From contig CM019064.1 in the NCBI GenBank assembly GCA_009667805.1, positions 110,644,328 through 110,708,327 of the forward strand: a stretch of DNA of 64,000 nt, in the 5' to 3' direction. The stretch comes from Leptobrachium leishanense (Eukaryota > Chordata > Amphibia > Anura > Megophryidae). The notes under the pieces were generated by a model. It was not told the origin of the DNA. It did not search any database and saw only the letters and a program-made list of their open reading frames with translations. This document shows, piece after piece, positions 58,063 to 64,000 of this stretch. Each line of letters starts with the position of its first letter. The first letter of the stretch is position 1. The translations under genes and the position numbers were made by a program.

Positions 58063-59575
58063 GTTTATTGTCAAAGATCCTTTTCATAAAGGCGATGAAA
58101 TGGTCCTTCATTTCAGGTCTGTTCTTTAGTGTTCGTTGTAGTGACTTGACTCTGGATAAAGCTTGTTCACGATTGTTTGGGAGTTTGACCCTTGCAGCAC
58201 GAAGAGGTAATGGTGCTACCCAGCTGTTAGACTCATCCTTGAAGAATTCTTTGTCCATTACTTTGATAAATTCTCTGTCTTCAACTGATAAAGCTGTTTT
58301 GTTGTCATCGCTTGTAGTACAAAACACTGTGGTACCTAGGTTGTCATCACAGAGGATAGGAGTGACGTCGGACACGCAGATAATGTCAAGAGGCTTCTCC
58401 TTTACGTCATAATGGTGAGGACACGGTTTGAAGTGGGATACACGTCCGTTCCCTAACACGTGAGTTTTGAATGAGTGGATCTCAGATGACGTGTGCATTT
58501 TATCCAAGCATACATTGCCCACTATTACCCAGCCCAGGTCAAGTCTTTGTGCATAAGGGGCATCGTCTGGTCCGTCGCACTGTTCGCGTACTTTATGTAC
58601 TCTGAGAATGTCTCTTCCTAGCAGGACCAAGATTTCAGCATTCATGTCCATTACTGGAATCTCATCTACAAGATGCCTTAAGTGCGGATGATGATATGCA
58701 GCCTCTGGAGTAGGAATCTCTTCCCTTTCGTCTGGTATCTGGTCACATTCAACTAATGTTGGTAGGAGTATTCCCTCTCTCCCCTTGACGTGAGAGACCA
58801 TAAACCCGTTGGCCCTTCTGCCGAAAGTCTCTACACGACCAGAACAGGTTCTGAGAGTATACGGTGTTGCGTGTCCCTTTATGCCGAAGATCTCAAAGAA
58901 TTTAGGCTTAACAAGCGATCTGTTGCTCTGTTCATCTAATATAGCATACATCTTCGTGGCTTTCTCAGGTTGACCCTCTGGGTATATCTTGACTAGGCAT
59001 ACCTTGGCACAGCATTTGTAATCTAAGCCTTCTCCACAGACCTCCGTGCATGAAGAAGAAATATTCCCTATAGTCGGAGCATTACCTTGTTGCTCCCCGC
59101 CATGATTTGAGACAGGTGCAGAGGTAGGTAGCTGCTGTGGGTTGTCTGGAAGTGGAGTGGGGTGCATAGCTGTAACATGTCTGTCGCTGCTGCATTCTGT
59201 ACACTTGATGACAACTTTACAGTCTTTAGCAAAATGTCCGTAAGAGGCACAGCACCTGTAGCATACCCCAAGTTTTTGAAGAATCTCCCTGCGCTCTTGT
59301 AAAGTCTTTGCCCTAAGGCCACGACATTTCTTTAAAGGGTGAGGCTTTTTGTGAATAGGGCACTGACGATTAGGGTCTTTATCGCTATCACCTGAATCCC
59401 TCTGGTTTGCAAGAGAGGACACGGGTGGTGAGATGTCTGTCCTTTTAACAGATATTGTTCTATTAAAGTCTCTACGTTTAGCCGCTGTGTTATCATACCT
59501 TGATGAGGATGCTGGTGATGATGATGAAGCTGGCAAGTTGGTTTCGCTGAAGCTGAAGCTGGGATCGTTTCTTGT
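58058..59575 (-). pseudogene. BEL/Pao Pol part 1: zinc knuckle and aspartic protease
   Basis: In frame with Gag after the TGA. A basic Ser-rich stretch is followed by Cys/His clusters: 'CPIHKKPHPLKKC', then 'CYRCCASYGHFAKDC' (a CX2CX4HX4C-like knuckle with variation) and 'CTECSSDRH'. The protease region contains 'AILDEQSNRSL', where the catalytic D-(T/S)-G-type motif appears as DEQS, common in this group, followed by 'TLRTCSGRVETFGRRANG'. The part ends at a stop at 58060-58058 caused by a one-base shift: downstream homology continues in a different frame near 58062. Confidence 0.85.
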
Positions 59576-61360
59576 TCAGGCTTGTTCGCTGATGAACCTG
59601 CAAAAATATGAGAATGGAGGGAAGGATACGTTATAGTCTCTTTTGTATCTTGAACCGTGTTGCGCCCATTTCTCTTGCAGGCCGTATGGCAGTTTAGACG
59701 CCACTGGATTGACACCATGAGCAGTGTCCAGGAAGCTTAGTCCAGGTAGACGTGGGTCTGTCTTTGCCAACTCTAGCTCCATGAGGAGATCACTCAGTTC
59801 TTGGAGCTTGCGATAGTCCTTGTTACCTATTTTTGGGAAGTTTTGCAGTCTCTTGAACAGAGCACCTTCTATGGCTTCAGCGCTGCCATAAGCTTGCTCA
59901 AGTCTTGCCCACGCAGCAACGAGACCTGCATCCGGGTGGTCAACATGTACTGTTCTCAGTCTTTTAACACGATCTGTGGATTCTGGCCCCAGCCACTTTA
60001 TGAGCAAATCAAGTTCCTCCTTGGTAGTAAGGTTCAGATCAGCAATAGCAGCCTTGAAGGTTGATCTCCAGGCCCTGTAGCTCTCTGGACAGTCGTCGAA
60101 CCTTGAGAGGCTTGTGTTAATGAGCTCTCGGCGTATCATATATCTGGCGAAGTCAGTCAAGTCTGATCTCTCACTCTTTGGTGCCAAAGTAACTTGAGGA
60201 ACCGCTTGGGTGTTAAAGTTCTCTGGTGATGAAGGGTGAGGTTTACCAGAATAAAATGACGTTGCAAGAACGTTTAACTTTGGTGTAGTCTCTAAGGCTT
60301 CTGCTGGCTGCGGCTTGAGCTGCGGCTTGTCACTGGGTTTCACCTTGCTGGCAGACTGAGTTGATGTGATTTGCTGCGTAGATGTTCTTGTGTTGTGGAC
60401 TGGAGGAGGCTCAGGCATTTGGAGCTGAGAGGTCTCTGCGTTGAGAGTCAGAACAGTGTTGGGAGGAGGTACAGGAGATGACTGTGTATTGTTGCAAATG
60501 TTATGCCGTAAAACGTATTTGCTAGTGCGTTCGACTGGGTCTTCCTGTTCTGCTGGGATAGGGCAGTCTGCATTAGTACTTTGTCCCATTGCTTCTTCGA
60601 GGACCTTCAGCCTCGCTACGGCAGCTGCTTCCTCCTTTTCCATTTGCAGAATCTTGATTTGGGATGCCGTCTCTGCTTGGCGGGCTTTGCTGTGAGCTTC
60701 TAACTCTGCTAACTCTGCTTGGCGTACTTCTAACTCTGCTTGTTTTTTAGCAAAGGAGCCTTGCACTTTCTTTGACTCCGCTTCAGCGCGGGCCTCTATT
60801 AACTTGTCGCTTAACGTTGAATGTCTGGAGCGAGAGGTTCTGGAAGAATGTGCAGTGTGCTTGGTTGATGTGGATCTGTGCGATCTGGTCTCTTGCAGTT
60901 GAGCAATGCGGAGTTCTGCCCTTTCTTTGGCAACTTGCACTAGGAGGTCTCTCTGTTGATTTAGTGCATCAGTCTTGGTCAGTTCTGCTGAAAAGTCTTC
61001 CATATTAGAGTCCTGCAAGAAGTCTGTGTATTTTTCTGATAGCCTCTGGTAACGTTTATATGCAGCAGACAGACGATCTATAGAGTCTCTTAATTCAGCT
61101 GGGTGATTGTTAAAGTGTGGTAAAACTGACATGCATTGTGACGTTCTGTCCCACAGGTCCGTCAGATTGCTGGAGAGCTCATCTCTAGTGTATTCATAGT
61201 TTTCTCTGAGTTTCTGTGTCGGTTTTATTGTGCGTTTGGGTTTTACACTCTGTTCGACAAACTCTGCAGAATCTGCTCCTTGTACGTCTGCAGGTTCAGG
61301 GACGTGATGAATCTGCGTCGGTTCAGCCATAATAGAGTGCACAGAACCTTGTCTGGACAT
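59576..61360 (-). pseudogene. BEL/Pao Gag
   Basis: The frame opens upstream of 61360, but the first ATG is at 61360-61358. It runs 594 codons to a TGA at 59578-59576. An N-terminal segment is followed by a long charged helical stretch rich in Ala, Glu and Lys (about residues 150-270) that reads as coiled coil. A Pro/Gln/Ser-rich linker comes next, then a C-terminal domain (about 420-570) resembling the DUF1759 Gag domain of BEL/Pao elements ('YRAWRSTFKAAIADL', 'LLIKWLGPESTDRV'). Gag packages the element RNA in cytoplasmic particles. The frame continues unshifted beyond the TGA into the zinc knuckle and protease, so the stop is either a nonsense change (for example CGA to TGA) or a readthrough site. 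Gag itself looks intact. Confidence 0.9.
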
Positions 61361-61604
61361 TTTATACGTTTTTGCAAAAATAGTACTGTCTCTATAAAAA
61401 GATGTACGGCAGCTTAGACAGGCAGGTAACACCGTTAAATGCAGAGAAACCGTTTTCAATTTTCAGTCAGATGCAGTATAAGTGAGATGCAGTAAGCTTA
61501 TGCGACCATGTGCTTCCCAAGATGGCCGATGGCATTGAGCTTGATTGCAGATTAAGCACACACATATATAGTAGCAGGCTGTAGGATTCTACACATTTTT
61601 TGAC

Positions 61605-62065
61605 TATTCTGACTCAGATCGTTGTATAGCGATTTATCCCTTGCAGAGACCTCTATGCCTGGCCTGTATAAGTAGATGCAATCACCGAGGACAATCCTTA
61701 TCAGATAGCTGAACTCACCAGAACACCGTTTATTTCCACGACTTGCTTTATTCCATATATCAGGTTACAGCAGATCACAGGATACAGCAGATGATGGAAT
61801 GAGATGTTCTTTGCGGTCAAAAAATGATTCTGTCCTAACTTGAGGATGAATATACATGTGCTGCTGGATAACTACACCATGCTGCAGCTCTTACAAGAAG
61901 GAAGGGTGGAACTAAACACACACAGGAAGTGCATCATCATAAAGCGAGGGAAAAAAGAAGAAAAGCATGTACAATACAGAAAGACCACTAGGTGGCAGCA
62001 TAAGGCAGCATAAGGATATCTATACACTATAAATCCCCATCTAAATGAATAACTGTAACAGCACA
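61605..62065 (-). promoter_or_regulatory. 5' LTR of the BEL/Pao element
   Basis: Same length and apparently identical to the 3' LTR. It would hold the promoter for the minus-strand transcript. The sequence just inside it (minus strand, below 61605) does not start with a clear TGG primer site, so the priming tRNA is not identified. Confidence 0.9.
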
Positions 62066-62100
62066 TTCTCAGAAGCTGCACACAGCGCACCGGTGTATGC

Positions 62101-62572
62101 AGCTTCTAACAGCGTGGGAGACCGTTGGCTGTGCTTGTTGGTGGATCCAGTAATCAGGTGAGTATTAGAAAGAAGAAAAAAAGTTTTATTTTATGTTCCC
62201 GGACATTTAAAAATGTCCTCAGATTTTATTTATTTTTTTAAATGTGTTACCTTACCTTAGCCTGGTGGTCAGTGGGGGCTCCCTGGATCCCGGTTGTGGG
62301 GGGGGGGTCTGCCGTGGCCAGAGGTGCAGTGGCTCCCTCTGTGCACTGCCTCTCTGCCACATGCAGCCGGCCGGCCAGCCCGCACAGTCGCAGCTCTGTC
62401 ATCCGGTGGCCGCTCATTTCTCAAGGGGATCCTTGGGAGGCCCCGGCGGGCAGCCCTCTACAGTGCCTGATTAGAGGGCCGCGTCTGTCTGATGTTTTAG
62501 CAACAAGGTGTGGGAAATGTTGAATCCCATATGCTTCAATGTTAAAAATATTCCCGTTTTAATGCAATATCT
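62101..62572. other. Spacer with a piece of CAGGG core
   Basis: 62521-62572 matches the AT-rich core of the 900-bp elements ('aaaatattcccgttttaat', 'caatatctaat'), and the LINE at 62573 interrupts it. A GC-rich part at 62270-62480 has open frames without domains. Confidence 0.5.
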
Positions 62573-63132
62573 AATTTATTTATTTATTTATTTATAAAGG
62601 ATTTTACCAGGAAGGATACATTGAGATTTCTCTCGTTTTCAAGTATGTCCTGGGTTCAAGAACATTGAAGTGTTACAGTTACAGAAATACAAGTAATACA
62701 ATGCAAGATATTGAAAAACAACACAAATATCCAGATTAACAGAAAATAAATATGTAGGAAATAGTCACTAGGTTACATGTTTACAGGTGCATTCTGTATT
62801 GAGGTATGTTAGTAAGGAGCTCTTGAGTGACTTAAGACTGGGGGAAGATTTGATGGTGTCTGGGAGGTTATTCCATAATTGTGGTGCTCTGTAGGAAAAT
62901 GAGGACCGAGCCGCTGTCTTTTTGTATTGTGGTATTGCAAGTAAGGTGCTGGTCCTGGATCGGAGGTTGTAGGATGAGGGAGCTGCTGGGGGAAGCATTC
63001 TATTCAGGTAGGGTGGAAGCTTCCCAGAAATGCTCTTAGACACCAAGCTAGAGAGGTGAAGGGTGCGTTTAGACTCCAGCGATGGCCAGTTTAGCTCTTT
63101 TAACAAGTCACAATGGCGGGTCATGTAGTTAC
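62573..63132 (-). mobile_element. CR1/L2-group LINE 3' fragment, partner of the SINE
   Basis: The minus-strand 3' end is (ATAA)n-like at 62573-62596, preceded by a UTR block ('ctggtaaaatcctttataaa' on the minus strand) that matches the SINE tail at 12985-13035. The coding part at 62768-63125 has 'LNWPSLESKRTLHLSSLV', 'AARSSFSYRAPQLWNNLP' and 'SLKSLKSSLLTYL', the usual C-terminal block of Jockey-superfamily LINEs. It is cut at 63132 by the hAT element. The 187-codon frame that runs up to 63331 fuses it to hAT DNA and is not one gene. Confidence 0.85.
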
Positions 63133-63629
63133 TAGGGATGAGCCGAACACTCCCCGAGTTCGGTTCGAGCCCGAACCCGAACTTCCCATTTGTTCGGGAC
63201 CGAACCCGAACCCCTATGCAAGTCAATGGGGCTGAAAATTCAGTTTTTTGGAGTGCCCTCGAAGAGGGCATATATGCTACATATTTGCCATAAAAGGTGT
63301 ATGGGGGTCCGGGTAGTGCCCTTGGGGACAAGAAACAAGGACAAAAAGTAAAAAAAAAAACGTTTTTAAAGGGCGAGTGAGTTTTCCATGAAATAAGGGT
63401 TAAAAATAAAAATGAAAAATTCCTTCAAAATTCGTGCCTAGGAGGTCCCCATAACCTGCCCGTGAAGTGGTGGATTTCTAGGATGTATAGAAATATGTAA
63501 AAACCAAAAAATTACATTTCAAATGATGGTGAATGCTTTTCCTTTAATCTATCCATAAACAACTGCTTGGGGCGGCAGTCTGTATGAAAAGAGGAGACAT
63601 TTTCGGACACGCAGAAAAAGTTTACTGAT

Positions 63630-63789
63630 TTTTTGGCGGTGAAAAGCAGGAGAATGGAAACGTCTAGACCAAAAAGCCGATTTGGGAAGTGAGATAAATG
63701 GGAGAATTTTTCTGGTTCGGCTATTTTGACCTAGAATTTTCCATTCTCCAGTCATTCTCCTGAGTTTCACCTTTCTCTGAATAACCCTG
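63630..63789. mobile_element. Short CAGGG-family element, left end lost
   Basis: Palindromic core with 'tgggagaatttttctggtt' and right end 'CTTTCTCTGAATAACCCTG' ending at 63789. The left CAGGG terminus is missing. One base separates it from the next copy. Confidence 0.75.
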
Positions 63790-63790
63790 T

Positions 63791-63882
63791 CAGGGTTATT
63801 CAGAGAGCGGTGAAGAGCAGGAGAATGACTGGAGAATGTAAAATTCTAGGTCAAAATAGCCAAACCAGAAAAATTCTCCCAT
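63791..63882. mobile_element. Short CAGGG-family element, left half
   Basis: Starts 'CAGGGTTATTCAGAGAGCGG' and follows the family to 'attctcccattta', where a Harbinger-like end interrupts it at the palindrome centre. The right half would lie beyond the window. Confidence 0.82.
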
Positions 63883-63885
63883 TTA

Positions 63886-64000
63886 GGCTAGGGTCAGACT
63901 AGCGAATTTTTAACGTGCGTTTAGGCGCACTTAATCACGGCCACACTAGCAGCAAATGACGGGCAATGATGGCCAATATACGAAGTACGGTCGCACGAAA
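63886..64000. mobile_element. Harbinger-like MITE, left end
   Basis: 'GGCTAGGGTCAGACTAGCG' after TTA (63883-63885) matches the ends of 24343-24789. It runs off the window. Confidence 0.8.

Larger units (their letters stand above)
53514..62065 (-). mobile_element. BEL/Pao LTR retrotransposon, structurally complete but disabled
   Basis: Two 461-bp LTRs (53514-53974 and 61605-62065) bracket a minus-strand internal region with gag, zinc knuckle, protease, RT, RNase H and integrase in that order. A perfect 5-bp duplication TTCTC flanks it (53509-53513 and 62066-62070), the usual length for BEL/Pao. Lesions are an in-frame TGA after gag, a shift near 58062, a 900-bp CAGGG element at 56775-57674, and shifts near 55610 and 55280. 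No envelope-like gene is seen. Confidence 0.95.
63133..64000. mobile_element. hAT-type element, left part (same family as 15214-16771)
   Basis: Starts 'TAGGGATGAGCCGAACAC' and matches 15215-15590 to about 63487 ('aggaggtccccataacctgc' in both). It then diverges and holds nested elements. The right end lies beyond the window. The preceding 8-mer GTAGTTAC (63125-63132) is the expected left copy of its target duplication. Confidence 0.85.

Noticed and set aside
62768..63331. A single 187-codon protein
   Set aside because: The frame joins a LINE C-terminus to hAT terminal DNA across the insertion point at 63132/63133.

Overview
The window looks like intergenic DNA from a vertebrate with a large, transposon-rich genome, most likely an amphibian (frog-like). 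The repeat mix supports this: L1/Tx1-type and L2-type LINEs, Tc1-like DD34E elements, TTAA-flanked piggyBac-like elements, hAT and Harbinger-like short elements, a BEL/Pao retrotransposon and a retroviral remnant. BEL/Pao occurs in fish and amphibians but not in mammals or birds. I find no exon of a host gene, no rRNA and no stand-alone tRNA. Every protein-coding signal I recognise belongs to a mobile element, and each recognised coding region carries at least one lesion. The species assignment is an inference.

Layout. 1-3340: decayed L1-type LINE (minus strand) split by a Tc1-like element (629-2269). 3.3-14.9 kb: AT-rich DNA with nested non-autonomous DNA transposons, a tRNA-derived SINE, and two long members of a family here called CAGGG (ends CAGGGTTATYC, 3-bp target duplications). 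14.9-19.9 kb: an apparent TTAA-flanked element holding two hAT elements, a hAT MITE and a truncated L1, which itself holds a CAGGG element. 20.3-21.6 kb: broken Tc1 element. 23.4-25.9 kb: piggyBac-like elements with a nested Harbinger MITE. 26.9-27.9 kb: a near-perfect inverted repeat with arms of about 430 bp. 31.5-37.4 kb: a nearly full-length L1 with ORF1, ORF2, A-rich tail and target-site duplication. 41.2-50.2 kb: a 22-bp minisatellite split by a retroviral remnant, then a 28-bp minisatellite split by an L2 LINE, then a Tc1 element. 50.5-53.4 kb: a longer copy of the same L2 on the minus strand, flanked by 41-bp direct repeats. 53.5-62.1 kb: a complete but disabled BEL/Pao element (minus) with LTRs I cannot tell apart and a 900-bp CAGGG element inside its reverse transcriptase. 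62.6-64.0 kb: a LINE 3' fragment interrupted by a hAT copy that itself holds CAGGG and Harbinger-like elements.

How it fits together. The window is a layered record of insertions; target duplications and interrupted reading frames give the relative order at many places. The most informative junctions are the retrovirus in the minisatellite (GGGG duplication), the 900-bp element in BEL pol (CAT duplication), the BEL element in the arm of a small palindromic repeat (TTCTC duplication), and the SINE whose 3' tail matches the end of the LINE fragment at 62.6 kb.
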